This document shows positions 24,001 through 35,889 of a stretch of 64,000 nt of DNA, piece by piece. Each line of letters starts with the position of its first letter. The stretch's first letter is position 1. The notes beneath the pieces are model-generated. The model was not told the DNA's origin. It searched no databases and saw nothing but the letters and a program-made list of their open reading frames with translations. The stretch is from assembly GCA_023374025.1 (NCBI GenBank), contig SIJG01000042.1, positions 434,001 to 498,000 of the forward strand, written 5' to 3'. Position numbers and translations under genes: made by a program. The stretch comes from Heterodera schachtii (taxonomy: Eukaryota; Nematoda; Chromadorea; Rhabditida; Heteroderidae).

Positions 24001-27000
24001 CCCCTAACATCTCTCTTTTCCGGCCTTTTGTAGAAACGGACGCCCTATGATTTTGTGCCGACTGCGGCGATGTGTTCGATCAGCGGAAGTGCGTGTGGGA
24101 CGGTGCGCGGGTACGACGAATTTGTGGCGCACAATATCGACGTGGTCAACGAGCAGCGAATGTACCGCAAGTGGTCGGAGTTCGGGGAAAAGGCCAAGGG
24201 AATGGTGACGGCACGACGCCTTCTCAACGGTCACTCGTTTAACCCTTTGGCACTTTTGGCCATTCCGTCGCTCCTTTGTCCTCAGTTGCCTTTTGCTCTT
24301 CAGATTTGCATGTCAAATTGAGCACTGCCGGGTTCACGGAAGTGCGTTCCAATTTGCATTGTCGTCACTTTGACCAACTTTTGCCAATTTGCCAGATTTT
24401 CGTGGACCAAGTGAATTCGGACGTCGTCGCCGTCACTCGGCACAACCCCACCACCCACGAGTCCGTCCTGCTGATCGCCCACACGTGCTTCTCCTCTTTC
24501 AAATGGATTCCAAATTGTCGACCGATTAAAGTGGCGGACGAAATCTCAGAAATTTTATTTGAAATTAAAACGGTGGAAACCCCGCAGAAGGAGAAAGAAG
24601 TGATCGCATTGAATTCGAGTTCAAAAGCAACAATTCCAATTCCAATTACAGCAATCAAATGGCATTTCAAATGACCATGGAATTGTCTGCGGATTGCCCA
24701 ACTTTCACGTCGAATGTTTTGAGAGTGTCCAACTTGGCAATTCGAATGCCATCGAAATTGTGGACGGCGCCATTCATTTCAAATTGTTCACTTCGGGAAG
24801 CGCCGTCGCATTGAAGTGAACACTGCTAACATTTGATCATAATGAAATGTGATTAGGATAATGCCTAAGAAGGAGAGCCAAAAGGCATGTCAGCAAATTG
24901 AGGCACTCATTTCTGAAGAAACGGCACGCAATGGTCAGAAAATGATGGCATTTGCCAATTGGGAACTACCAGTTCAGAAGCGCGCACATTGCTTAGGAAG
25001 CTGTCTTTTCTCGACTTCAATTATTTACTCTTTCGCTGTGAGTCCGAAGAATGTGCCGAATCGGGCGAACGTGGCGCATACGAAGTGCCGAACTTCGGCA
25101 AATTGGTCTTTTGCGGATTGATGGGCATCCGCACCGTTTTGCAGCGAATTCAGCAGGAGAACGACCTCGGCCACCCCTTTTGCGAGAACATTCGGCAGGG
25201 CGTTTGGCTGCTTGGTCCGTCTGTTTCTCGTCGCTTTGCTCGGCTTTTGCCCATTCTCTCCTCTTTCCCTTTTCTCCCTTCAGATTATTCCGTTGCTCGG
25301 CTCCGTCGTCGCCTTTCCCTCCGTCCTTTTGCTTCTCTTTTGGCCAATGCTTTTTCTCCCCTCGTCGGTGTTCCCCATTTCCTTCGTCCTTCTTACTTCG
25401 AATTGCTCTTCACTTATTTCTTTTCGGCTATTGAAGAAATGCTCATCCACAAATTATTGTAATTTTCTTGGCTTTTCCTCCTTTAATTGTTTTTCCGTCC
25501 GTTCGTTTCATTGCCTTTGCTTCGGTCCCTCGAATTCGCTTTTCCGAACTTCTCGCCATTTCTTCCGTCGCTTTTTCGGCACAAATTCCGTCCGCCCGAC
25601 TTCCGCCACTTTCGGATGCCACCGATGTTGCTGAAGTGCCGTCGCTTTCGGCAGGACTTCCCCATTTCGCAGCTGGTGCTTCTTCTCTTTGTTCCTTTCA
25701 ATTCGTTTTGCAGGAATTTGGCGCAATTGGGGACGCGACACTTTCATTGCTTTGCCCGGTCTTCTTCTCCTCACTGGCCGTACCTTTGAGGCACGCGCAA
25801 ATATTTTGGCATTTGCCGCCACTCTTCGGCACGGATTAATCCCAAATTTATTGGCGGAAGGAAAAATGCCGCGTTATAATTGTCGAGATGCTGTTTGGTT
25901 TTGGTTGGTGGCCATCATTCGCTATACGGAAAAGGTGTGAGAGCAACACAAAAAAAGGGACAGGTGCGTAATTTGGGGACATTCAGGTGAAAGATGGCGA
26001 ATCAATCCTTGGCGAGTCCGTCCTTCGACTTTACCCAACCGATGAAGTCGAATACGGCGAACAGACAAAAGTGGTAATTGCCGAGACTGTTTGGCACTGT
26101 CCGACACGTTCAGACGGAGCCTTTGAGTGCCACAATGTTCGAAGCTCTGAGCCGACACTTTCTCGGCATTGATTTTCGCGAGAGAAATGCCGGACATCGA
26201 ATTGACGAACACATGCGCGACGAAGGTGGTTGACCAGCAGAGAGGAGGAACGACGAAGTGCCTTTTAGGGTTCAATGTGAAGGCGTACATCGACGGACAT
26301 TCCGGACTGATCTTTGGGGGCAATCGATGGAATTGCGGCACGTGGATGGACAAAATGGGCAGCTCAGAACGCGCGGGCAATCGCGGAGAGCCGGCGACTC
26401 CGCGGGACGGCGCGGCCGTGGAACTGCAGGGGTCTGAACGGAACTTTACCGGAAAAGCCCCCTCCGCCGCATTCATGCGATTTTCTGTTCCGTTCAGACT
26501 CGCCCTGTGTGTCGCCCGGGGACTCGACCGCCTCTGTCGCGACGGGGCATTCCCTTACAACGGAATGAAAGGCAATTGTGCCGGGCCGCACCCCCCCCCC
26601 CCCCCCCTAAAGGAATAAAAAACAATAAAATAAGTTCCGCAAACATTCTTTTAAAAATTTAAATTTCTCCACGCCTATCAGTGTCGCACGACCATAAATT
26701 CCCCCAAAAATTGTTAATTGATCTACTAATTGCCTGCCATTGATTGATCGCTTTCTTGGCAGGAGAATCGTCGTCCTTTTTGTCGTGGTCTGATTGGGCT
26801 GCAAAAATCCAACATTCATTCGAACAACACTTTTTCGTCGACCACAATTGCCAATCGGAGTTCGTTCATCGCCGTCCCATCGTCAAAGATTCTTTCGGCG
26901 CTTCCCTCGCCTTCGCTGACTTCCAACTTCGTCCCAATTTTTGCATTGCTTTGAATGCCGTCCGTTTTTGTTTTTCATTCAAATTATAAATCTTTCCGCT

Positions 27001-27639
27001 GGGTTTAGTCCCCGGACATTCTCCCCCCTGAAAAAGCATGGGCCGCTTTGGAAATTGGAGGCGAAGTTTTGGCGAAAAATGCTCCGTACGGAATTTGTAC
27101 TTTGGACCCAAAGTGAGTGGGCCAAAGGAAGTGAATTCATTGGACATTGGGCCACAGAGATTGGGCTTACAACGGCATTTACGACAACGACGATGATGGG
27201 ACGAACAGAATCAGTGCCAAGGGATGGAATTACCACCAGGGACCGGTAGGCCAAAGGAAAAGCCTCCCCCCGGTCCAAAGTCATTTCGGCTTAGGAATGG
27301 CTTTGGGTTGCCGCGTGTTACATGAGTGCCAAGTTGAAAGTGGCCTCGCTGCTGTTGCACAAGAGTGGTGACTCATCCGCTTGGCTGTCCGCCGTGGGCG
27401 AAATTCGACAGCGATTATTCGCCCTCGAGCAATGCTTGAACCGAAGCGACTGGGCCTCGCTTCCCGAGCTGACTAATCGCGCGGGGGCATTCTGCGCCCA
27501 TTCGTGCCCTGCCCAGGCGTGGTCGGTCGGATGTGTGATGGAAACGCTGGACACTTTGGAAGCAATGGAAAAAGAAGGAATGAATTTGGAAGGACGACAA
27601 AGCGATCGAAGGGCAAATGACAAACAGAAGAAGCACTGA
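21054..27639 (+). CDS. agl-1: glycogen debranching enzyme (4-alpha-glucanotransferase / amylo-1,6-glucosidase)
   Basis: AGL is a cytosolic bifunctional enzyme that moves maltotriosyl stubs and hydrolyses the alpha-1,6 branch point. Start [17 protein letters not shown]. Recognisable in order: [79 protein letters not shown] (transferase Asp nucleophile), [14 protein letters not shown] (acid/base Glu), [99 protein letters not shown] (glucosidase region), [27 protein letters not shown], and the C-terminus ending in lysines before TGA 27639. Many small introns; one begins GT followed by a G12 run (near 22408) and fits the family exactly when spliced to GCTCTTCGG. A hAT-like MITE lies in another intron. 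Some exons around 22.6-23.2 kb are approximate. Confidence 0.93.
22786..22959. mobile_element. hAT-like MITE, copy 2 (174 bp) in AGL intron
   Basis: Ends TAGGGTTGGTCGGGACCGGG and its inverted partner are flanked by the perfect 8-bp duplication GTTTTTCG (22778-22785 and 22960-22967). The interior, read on the minus strand, matches the element at 7834-8029 over its whole length, with small differences. Confidence 0.88.
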
Positions 27640-27923
27640 TCTGACAGATCACTTCACTTTCAACACTTACTTAGGCATTGTTAGCACTGTGAACTTATTG
27701 CGAAGCCATTAATCTTCGGCTGTTCATAATAATCATTCCCTTATTGGCTAAAGCAAATAAAGGCTGGGAAAGGGATGAAAGACAAAGGCTTCTTTGATTA
27801 GCGACGAATTGAGCAGGACAAAGGGGTGGGGGCGTATTAAGCAAATATCGCACGGCGAAGGATTTCCCTTTTCGCTGGCCTGCTTGAAAGTGGCATTTCT
27901 TTCCTTTCGATTGTCGGCCTCAA

Positions 27924-29379
27924 ATGACACTTTGCTTTTGCGCCTTTTTCTCCATTTTCGCTGCTTACGCTTTGACCGGTGCGCTTTGTCAGCAGAGGGA
28001 TTTGAGTTGGCGTAAGTTAGCACTCATTAGCAAATTAAGTTGGCACTCATTAGCAAATTAAGTTGGCACTCATTAGCAAATTAAGCTGGCACTCATTAGC
28101 AATTGCTTTTTCGTGTTCCTTTGTTCTTCCTTTTCTTTTTGCCCCGCCTTTTCTTCCATTTTCTTCAGCGTGTCTGTTCAATTTGTGTCCCGACAAAGTG
28201 ACCGCGTGCAGCGGCGACTTCGGCTGTCCTCCGCCCCACTGCGACCCCTCCCGGGCGGACGATTCCGTCTGTGAGGGCGCGGGCTGTCGGGGGGAGCCAA
28301 CGTCGCCCACGGGAGGAATTTGTGGCACTTTTATTAACTTTAACAGAAAAAGTGGGTGTGTCCCTTCTCTGGATCGACTTTATTTTATTAAAATGGCTCA
28401 GAAGAAGGCCAAAATTGCGTCAAACATGGCGAATGCCGCGTGATGTTTCTGTGTATTGGCGGACAGTGCCGCGCTTCGAAACGAATCGGCGCGTACAGTG
28501 AGAGGGGCGGGGGGGGGGGGGGACAGAACGAAGCGGACTTGGAACTGTTATTCCATTAGCTATTTGCTCAACTGTTTCTCGAACACTCTGCCCAAATGGC
28601 GAGGAGTGTTTCACCGGAGGGACTAACGGCGAAGAAGGCGTCTGCTTGAGGACGACTTCCGACCCGGACCAATTTCAACAGGACGCGGCTGCCCCTTTTG
28701 GGGCGCAGCGGTGCGACAATGCCATCCCCGGCCGACTCGGCGGACGTACGGCGGACGCGCTAATTTTTGGCCTCCGTCTGATCGCTGCTTAATTTCCTTT
28801 TCTTTTAGCCTGCAAATCGTCCGATTTGTCTTGCGATGTGCCTTTTATGTGCGTTGACGGCTGTTGTTCAACGACGGCACACAACAAAAACAGAAAAGGC
28901 CAACGCCTTCCACCGCAACCGAACGACGCGAACTGTCGCGACGCGTTGGACTCGGGGGAAACGGACGCGGACAAATCGAAATGTGTGGACAAAAAGAAAT
29001 TATGCACGCAAAGACTCTACAGAAAACTGATGAGGGAACAATGCCCAAAAACGTAAGGAAATGAGAAGAGAAAGACTGACCGATGAGCACAGGTGCGGCT
29101 ATTGTGAAGGGCAAAGGACAAGCGAAGACGAAGAAGCGAAAGGCGAAGAGGAGAAGCGATTTGAGGGGGACGGCACGATGCCGGGTTTGTCGGTTGGGAA
29201 AGGGCACAAATGCCCTGTGTCCCATTTTAGTGAATCCGTCCTCGGGTTGTTCCGACAGAACAGTGCCAGGCCGCGCCTCGGATTGTCCTCTGTTGCGATA
29301 TCTTTGCGACGACGACACTTACCGGGAAGTGATGCGGCGACAGTGCCCCAAAACGTGCGGCTTTTGCACCGATCGCTAA
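27924..29379 (+). CDS. secreted cysteine-rich protein with two C-terminal ShKT domains
   Basis: The start MTLCFCAFFSIFAAYALTGA is a clear signal peptide with a cut expected near GALCQQ. A first cysteine-rich part (CPDKVTACSGDFGCPPPHC; CVKHGECRVMFLCIGGQC; CPNGEECFTGGTNGEEGVC) resembles nematode EB/WAP-like spacer modules. Two ShKT modules follow: CVDKKKLCTQRLYRKLMREQ then CPKT|CGYC (split by an intron at about 29054-29093), and DCPLLRYLCDDDTYREVMRR then QCPKTCGFC before TAA 29379. ShKT is a six-cysteine fold common in secreted nematode proteins, often fused to proteases or peroxidases; here it stands without an enzyme domain. Function unknown. An intron at about 28.51 kb has a long G run and the first intron holds tandem repeats. 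Confidence 0.8.
28010..28103. repeat. 23-bp tandem repeat, about 3.7 copies, in first intron of ShKT gene
   Basis: The unit GGCACTCATTAGCAAATTAA (plus GTT) is repeated nearly identically, with one T-to-C change in the last full copy. The array starts inside the donor-proximal part of the first intron. Confidence 0.9.
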
Positions 29380-29504
29380 TTGCTGTAAAAATTCACCCTT
29401 TTTATTTTGCCTTATAAAATAAATTGCCAATTTTGTCGTGTTGTGAGACTCATCCGCTGAGATTCTTCAGCAATTGCCATCCATCGGCGGGTCATTCACT
29501 CCTC

Positions 29505-30112
29505 CCTTCCCTTCCTTTCACTTCCCTTCCCCTCCCTTCCCTTCCTTCCCTTCCTTCCCCTCCCTTCCCCTCCCTCCCTTCCCTTCCTTTCACTTCCCTT
29601 CCTTTCACTTCCCTTCCTTTCACCTTCCCTTCCCTTCCTTCACTTCCCTTCACTTCCTTCCCTTCCCTTCCCTTCCCTTCCCTTCCCTTCCCTCCCCTCC
29701 CCTCCCTTCCCTTCCATTCCCTTCACTTCCCCTCCCTTCCCTTCAGTTCCCCTTCCTCCCTTCCCTTCCCTTCCCCCCCCTTCCGTTCCCTTCCCTTCCC
29801 TTCACTTCCCCTACCTTCCCTTCCCTTCACTTCCCTCCCTCCCTTCCCTTCCTTTCACTTCCCTTCCCTTCCCTTCCCTTCCCCTCCCTTCCCTTCCCCT
29901 TCCCTTTCCCTCCCTTCCCTTCACTTCCCCTCCCTTCCCTTCCTCCCTTCCCTTCCCTCCCTTCACTTCCCTTCCGTTCCCTTCCCTTCCCTTCACTTCC
30001 CCTACCTTCCCTTCCCTTCACTTCCCTCCCTCCCTTCCCTTCCTTCCTTCCCTTCACTTCCCCTCTCTTCCCTTCCTTTCACTTCCCCTCCCTTTCCTTT
30101 CCCTTCCCCCCC
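29505..30112. repeat. 600-bp polypyrimidine array (TTCCC/CCTTCC-type)
   Basis: The plus strand is almost pure C and T for about 600 bases, made of variants of CCCTTCCCTTCCTTCACTTC. It stays open in several frames only because the words lack stop codons, so the Pro/Ser/Leu and Lys/Glu/Gly 'proteins' read from it are not genes. Confidence 0.95.
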
Positions 30113-30404
30113 ATCCCCGTGCCAACTTTCCTTCGCTTTTTAATTTTCATTATGCCAATTTCACCTGTTACAACGTCAGACTTATTCATATCTTTTTGTC
30201 ACTTGCTTTGACGTTTTATGCCTTTTTTGGAAGATGAGGTAACCAACCAAATGAGTTGGGGGGAGGGGAGGGACAGATGACACTGACCAACTAACTAATG
30301 AACTGCCGTTTCTTCCAATCTTTGCTTTATCTTCATTCCTTCGATATTACTTTCTGTTTTATGGGATTACTGTATGGGTATGTATTCCGTGTCCACCCCC
30401 CGCC

Positions 30405-30680
30405 CTCCCCCTCTCTCTCTCTCTTCTCTCCCCCTCTCTCTCTCTGTTACTTTCTCTCTCTCTTCTCTCCCCCTCTCTCTCTCTTACTTTCTCTCTCTTC
30501 TCTCGCACTTCTCTCTCTCTCCCCCCCCTCCCCCCTCTCTTACTTTCTCTCTCTCTTCTCTCCCCCTCTCTCTCTCTTACTTTCTCTCTCTTCTCTCCCA
30601 CTTCTCTCCCTCCCCCCCCTCCCCCCTCTCTCTCTCTTACTTTCTCTCTCTCTTCTCTCCCACTTCTCTCTCTTTCTTCG
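30405..30680. repeat. CT-rich minisatellite
   Basis: Repeats of CTCTCTCTTACTTTCTCTCT and TCTCTCCCCCTCTCTCTC in about five loose copies, all pyrimidine on the plus strand. Confidence 0.92.
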
Positions 30681-30845
30681 TCTTTTTTGTTTTGTTTTTC
30701 TTCCTTCTCTTTAAAACCATTCAAAGTTATTTATTCAAGAAAAGAAAGAAACATTAATCAGCTCAAAAGCTCGCATTGGCATTTAATTCATTTCAAATTG
30801 CCTGCCGAAGTGCCAATAGAGACAATGAGTTAACGAACGACGAAG

Positions 30846-30895
30846 GGAGGAGAGAGAGAAGAGATAAAGTGGGGAGAGAGAGGAGATAAAGTGGG

Positions 30896-30926
<31 letters not shown>

Positions 30927-31078
30927 TAAAGTGGGGAGAGAGAGAGAGAGGAGATAAAGTGGGGAGAGAGAGAGAGAGAGAGGAGATAAAGTGGGGAGAG
31001 AGAGAGAGAGAGAGGAGATAAAGTGGGGAGAGAGAGAGAGAGAGAGGAGATAAAGTGGGGAGAGAGAGAGAGAGAGAG
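30846..31078. repeat. GA-rich minisatellite (GGAGATAAAGTGGGGAGAGA unit)
   Basis: About seven copies of a 30-40 bp unit GGAGATAAAGTGGGG followed by (AG)n of varying length. It is purine-rich on the plus strand, opposite to the CT array 170 bp upstream. The stretch between 31079 and 31469 is T/C-rich with no supported gene. Confidence 0.92.
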
Positions 31079-31469
31079 TTTTGTGTCCTCCTCCGCCCCC
31101 TCCGACTTTGCCGCTTCGGTTCGGCAGGTGTTCCGTTTTTGTCCGTTCAAATGCCATTTTTTAATGAAAAGACGTAAAATGGGATAACGCAAATCAAAGG
31201 AAAGTTCCCCTGCGCAGGGCAAACTTCGCTCAAAGCCGCACTTTCTAATCCATAAACTTCCGTACAAACAACCAGCAAATGACTCTGATTAAGACCTCCA
31301 TTCTTCGAAGGCCATTTCTTCCATTCCTTCTTCTCCATTCTTCTCTTCTCTCTCCTCCATTCTTCTCTCTCTCATCTTTCTTCTCTTCCTCTTTTCTCTT
31401 CCTCCTCTTCATCATCCTTTTTTCATTTTCCGTTTCCCCTTTAGCTCTTCCCTCTTCCCTCCATTTTCC

Positions 31470-32363
31470 ATGTGTTCTTCTCCACTTCTCTTCTCTTCCT
31501 TCCTCCTCTTCCTCCCTCTCACTTCCGCGTTTTATTTTGGTGAGTCATCCTTTCCTTTCCTTTCCCATTTCATTCCCTTCCCCCCCTTCTTTTGCCTTCA
31601 GTTTTGACTCGTTATTCGCCCCTCCAATCAGCTTCTTCTCTCGGTAGCGGTGATCGTTTTCTTCCGTCAATTTCGCCCAAAGAAGTGAATCCCTCGGACA
31701 GAGAATGGACCGTCGGAATGAGCACTTTGGGGGAGGAGGGGCCAATTGGAGGGGCCGAAAATTGGGCGAAAAAAGGGGGCGGCGGAAAGGGGGCGACGGG
31801 GAAGCGAACCGCGGGAAATGCCATCGGTTTGCCGAGTCACGAGAACGTGTGCACAGTGAGTGGGCCAAATGAACACAATGCCAATGAAAGCGGCAAATCC
31901 ATTCGGTTTTTGAGCAGTCCCTTTCAGACGGTCATTCGCTCCGACCATCGCCCCCAATTTGGCCGCGGTTGGTCCCTTTCCTTTTGGTTGGCCTCCGTTT
32001 TTGGCTAATCAGCTGCATTTTAGAACAGAATGGCACGCTAGTGGAGATACAGCAGGATGAAAATCGCCAATTCAGTGCCACTTTTGTGGAGTGTTCAAAT
32101 ACGAAAAAAGGGAATTGCCATGGCATTGACAACGCAATGTGAGCAAAACAATGGCACATTGGGCCATTCTCAGTTCATTTTAAATGGCATCCTCCAATTG
32201 CTTCAGCTTTTCCTCCGAATGCGTCACTTTGTATGAGTTTCGTCCGGCGGGCGTTCGTGTGGAGGGAAATTCGGCAGAATTTGTTGAAGGATTTGTCCGC
32301 GTGCCGATCACTTGCCAATGCCAACTCCGACGGAAGAAAAAGCATGGAATTTATTCCAACTGA
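31470..32363 (+). CDS. secreted Spaetzle/NGF-like cystine-knot ligand (putative)
   Basis: ATG 31470 gives a textbook signal peptide (MCSSPLLFSSFLLFLPLTSA), which splices in phase at 31539 to a basic and glycine-rich prosegment. The C-terminal part has six cysteines: ENVCTV, FVECSNTKKGNC, FSSECVTLYEFRPA and VRVPITCQCQLRRKK, ending TGA 32363. The layout (first Cys after a His-Glu-Asn, a TLYEFR strand, and a closing C-x-C) is that of Spaetzle/Trunk/NGF-type cystine-knot growth factors. All three introns join in phase. Whether it is a Toll-type or Trk-type ligand, or another knot, cannot be settled by eye. Confidence 0.6.
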
Positions 32364-32667
32364 GTGGCCAAATTCTCAGAATGAATAGCCCAACTCAATC
32401 AACATTAACCGTTTGATGAACCCATTTTTCCCCTCACGCATTCTTTCCAACCAAATAAATCGATGGAAATGTTTCAAAAGATGGCACTGTGTTCCGCGTT
32501 TGGACTTCTGTCCGTTCCGTCCCACGCCCTCAAAAGTGCCACTTCCGCTTGGCCCATTGCCGGGCCCTCATTTCGGCGCATTGCCCCGCCAATGGTCGCC
32601 AACCCTCCGCCAAATGCCAAAGCGTTTCCCCCCTCTTCCAACTGAATTAGCTTTGTGTTCATTTCCC

Positions 32668-35404
32668 TCAATTCATTTTGTTCATTTGACAATGACTTGC
32701 CTTGGCAAAGAGATTCATTTCGGCGTGCAAATAGTAATTGGTGTCCTCATAAGAAGGCCGCGGCTGCACTTGGTTAAGCATTGACCAATTCATCACCCAA
32801 CCGGAGAAGAGACCGCCCGTGACGGCCATCAGAAAAGTCAGTGCCAACCCGGCAAGTTGGAAGAATGCTGCGGAGGGGAGGGGTGCCAATTGACGGGGAT
32901 TGTGCCGGGTCCCCCTGCCCCCCCCTCCCCTCCCACTTTCTCACCCTGCGTGCGCAAATCGCGGGTGGCACCGGGAGCCGCAGCTCCCTTCCTAAATTGT
33001 GAGATATTGGCCTCAATGCATTGGCATTTCCTTGCCATTTGGGGTAAATGGCACTGTACTGCTCCACAAAGTTCTCTCCGTACTCTTCCGGTTCATAGAG
33101 AAGTACAAAAAGTGCACTAAGGAACTGAGAATGGGAAGAAGGAAAAGTGGTCAAGAAAAGCGATTGGAGTAAAAAAATTGGCCATTTGGGACGCCGGTGG
33201 CATGACAATTCGTACATATCGTAACTCGTATAAGATTTTTAATTAAAAAAACATTTAAAAATGTTATACGAATTGCCATTAATTCTTACCCCGGCGAGAA
33301 GCGAAGGAAGGCCATGGAGAGAATGGGCGCCGCAAGTGTCGTTGATGGAGAGGCGCTTTTCCAGGATTTTTGGCTGAATGTTGTTTGTTCTATATGGTCA
33401 TTTTGCTTCATTGTCTTGCCATTATTAATGACAAAATGACCACCCTGACAGTAATATACCGTACCGTACCGTCACATAAACATGGCCAAGCACAGAAATT
33501 AAAGCGGCAGCTGCACCAACGATAATGGCATGGTGCGGGTAAAGGATCACATTGGCAACGGCACCAATTGCTATTCCCCCGGCCAAAGAAGAGCTTTGGA
33601 TGTGTGCCATATTGAAGCGGCCGAGGTGGTCGGCCAGGGAGGAGAGCAGAAAAGTGGCAGTGGTGCAAGCAGCCTGAAGAAAGTCGGGCAAATGACTGGC
33701 CAAATCATTGGGAGACAATCGCATGCCATGGCCAAGTAAGAGTTGAGAAAGGCACGGTGCCGCATTTCGGGCGTGGAGTGAGGGATGGAGCCGGCATTGA
33801 AAGAGGGGAAGAAGGACCAAATGAACAGAGTGCCTGAAGGGCAAAAGGGTGGCACGAAGCAGGAGCAGCAGACCGAGCATGGCGAACAGCTCGAAGTTGC
33901 CGGAAGTCTCCTCGTCGTCCACCACCATTGTGTTCTTCTTGTGGCAGATTTTCGCTGCAGCGAGGCCAAAATAAGCGCCAAAGCAATGGACGACCAAAGA
34001 ACGGCCGGCATCGTTTATCTGACAAATGAGGGAAAAAGGCAATGGAAACGAATGGAAGGGACGGAAAGACATAGAGAAGGTTGTAGAGGAGATGCTCAAG
34101 CAGAACGGTCAAAGAAGTCTCGAGAAAGGCGAGGACGAGAAACTGAACGGGAGTGAGACGGCCGAGAAGAACGCCCATCGTAATGAGCACGGTAACGCAA
34201 GAAAGGTCAGCTTGGACAAGCCTAATGGGGGGGGGGGGGACAGCAAAGATGGGCCTTAATTACTCACTCATCAATGGAAATTGTACAAAGGCCGGTTCGG
34301 ATGAATTGGGGGGAAAGAAAGCCACGGAGGAGCAAAGCATATTGCATGACGAAGGAGCTGAGGAGAAGGTTAATGGACAAGGCGGAGAAGCCGTACCTTA
34401 AGGGGAGGAGGAAAAGGGAGGACAAAAGGGACAGAGGAAACTTTTTCAAGAAGGAAAGGAGGAAGCCAAATCCGATGATGACCTTAAAAGGAAAGGAAAA
34501 GCCTTTGAAAGGGGAGGGGTGGGAGGGAAGCAGGGCTTACGCAAAGATTGCTGAAATTGCACGATTTTTTTTTGGGGGGGGGGGGGGTCAATTGCGGATT
34601 GCTGAATCTTTCCAGTCTCCTAAATTTTGACTTTTGAGCAGCCCCCTCCTGCTGGCCAACATCACCCGAAATTCTCTTCAAAATTTCCAAATCCGATTGC
34701 GTGCAGCCCCGCCGCCGGAGGGAGAGACCATTGTGTGGATGTCCTGGAACATTGGGTAGTTGGCATGGACACGGTTGTGCTTGTCCTCCTCGTGGTTGTG
34801 GAACTCGCCGAAAGAGGCGAACAGAACAACGAACAGCGACTGAAACACACACGCCAAAACTGAGAATTGGCGACGCTGAACGAAGAAAAGAAAGGTAAAT
34901 GGATGAACAGGAAGAGGAAAAGGAGAAGGGGAAGGAAGAGGAAGAAGAAAGGGAGAAAGGAGAGGAAGAGGGAGACAAAGGAGGAAGGAAGAGAAAGTAG
35001 AAAAAGAAGAGAGATTAAGAGGGAGACGGAGTAGCAAGATGAAAAGAAGAGAGAGGGCAGGAAGGAAGAGAAAAATAGTAGGCGAAGGAGAGAAAGAGAG
35101 TAAGAGGGAGACGGAGGAGGAAGGAAGAGAAAGACGAACAGGAAAAGGGAGAGGAAGAAGAAAAAGATGAAAGGGAACGGGAGAGGGAGGAGGAGGAGGA
35201 TGAAGCAAGAGAGAAATCAAAAGGAGATATAGAAGAGAGGAGGAAGGAAAGAAGAGAAAAGATGAAGGGGAAAGGGAGAGGGAGGAGGAAGGAAGAGAAA
35301 GAAAGATGGAAGGTGGAAAAGTCAAAAAAGAAAACCAAAGCTAGAAAATAAAAGTTAGCAACCTGAAGAGTATTGCTGACAGCATTTTGCACTTTGTAAG
35401 CCAT
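32668..35404 (-). CDS. Rh-type ammonium/CO2 channel protein
   Basis: Rh proteins are multi-pass ammonium channels related to Amt. The start MAYKVQNAVSNTLQ is followed, after a large purine-rich intron, by RRQFSVLACVFQSLFVVLFA, SFGEFHNHEEDK, and HANYPMFQDIHTM. Further exons give VIIGFGFLLSFLKK, RYGFSALSINLLLSSFVMQY, a membrane helix MGVLLGRLTPVQFLVLAFLE, DAGRSLVVHCFGAYFGLAAA, FNMAHIQSSSLAGGIAIGAV, LEKRLSINDTCGAHSLHGLP (the Rh signature; its His is a pore-lining family residue), and a C-terminal helix with MAVTGGLFSGWVMNW before TGA 32668. The second pore His, in the family's 'VHxFGAYFGL', is also present (VVHCFGAYF). Exon ends in the 32.9-33.2 kb part are approximate. Confidence 0.88.
34880..35340. 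repeat. purine-rich (GGAAGAG/GAGAAAG) tract in first Rh intron
   Basis: About 450 bases are nearly all A and G on the plus strand, i.e. pyrimidine on the coding strand of the Rh gene. Simple-sequence words with no unit longer than about 20 bases. It forms most of the first intron. Confidence 0.9.
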
Positions 35405-35889
35405 TAACGGGAGGACAAGCTGAACTCAATGACGCAGTCAATTGCAATGAATTTATTTCAATTCGAATTGGGCCAGGGTTTTTGGGTGTCTTTTGTCCCC
35501 CCCCCCCCCCGCCGCCTCCTTTCATCGACTTTCTCCCCCATCTGTGATTACTTTAGTAACTTTCATCTCTCCCGCTCCACTCTCAATTAACACAATTGAA
35601 TTAATTAATAATTGATTATTCTAATCAAATCAATGCACTAACGAAAAATGCAATCAAAACATTGACCATAAAATTTATTAAGTGAATGTTATATATGGAA
35701 TGAGTATGAATCTCCAAAATACAACATTAAAATGATCTGATCAGAGCTGTAATATTAGAAAATAAAGATCGGACCAAGACTGTCCAATTAAATATATACA
35801 GCCACCTCCTACCTATATTTACAATTTTTTTTCAAATTTTGCGATTTTAGAGCCCCTTATTCATACTTTAACATATTTTTGCAAAAATT

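Noticed and set aside
28010..28103. Possible CRISPR-like array
   Set aside because: Head-to-tail repeats without spacers inside an intron of a eukaryotic gene.
29424..30211. Long Pro/Ser/Leu-rich open frames (239 and 245 codons) and their antisense Lys/Glu/Gly frames
   Set aside because: They are read from a simple pyrimidine repeat whose words contain no stop codons. All frames look alike and there is no start context, splice signal or domain.
30298..31267. Ser/Leu-rich and Arg/Glu-rich frames in the CT and GA arrays
   Set aside because: Products of (CT)n and (GA)n minisatellites in every frame, not coding.
34678..35404. 215- and 129-codon minus-strand frames upstream of the Rh exons
   Set aside because: Only the edges are Rh exons. 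The middle is the translated purine/pyrimidine-rich first intron.
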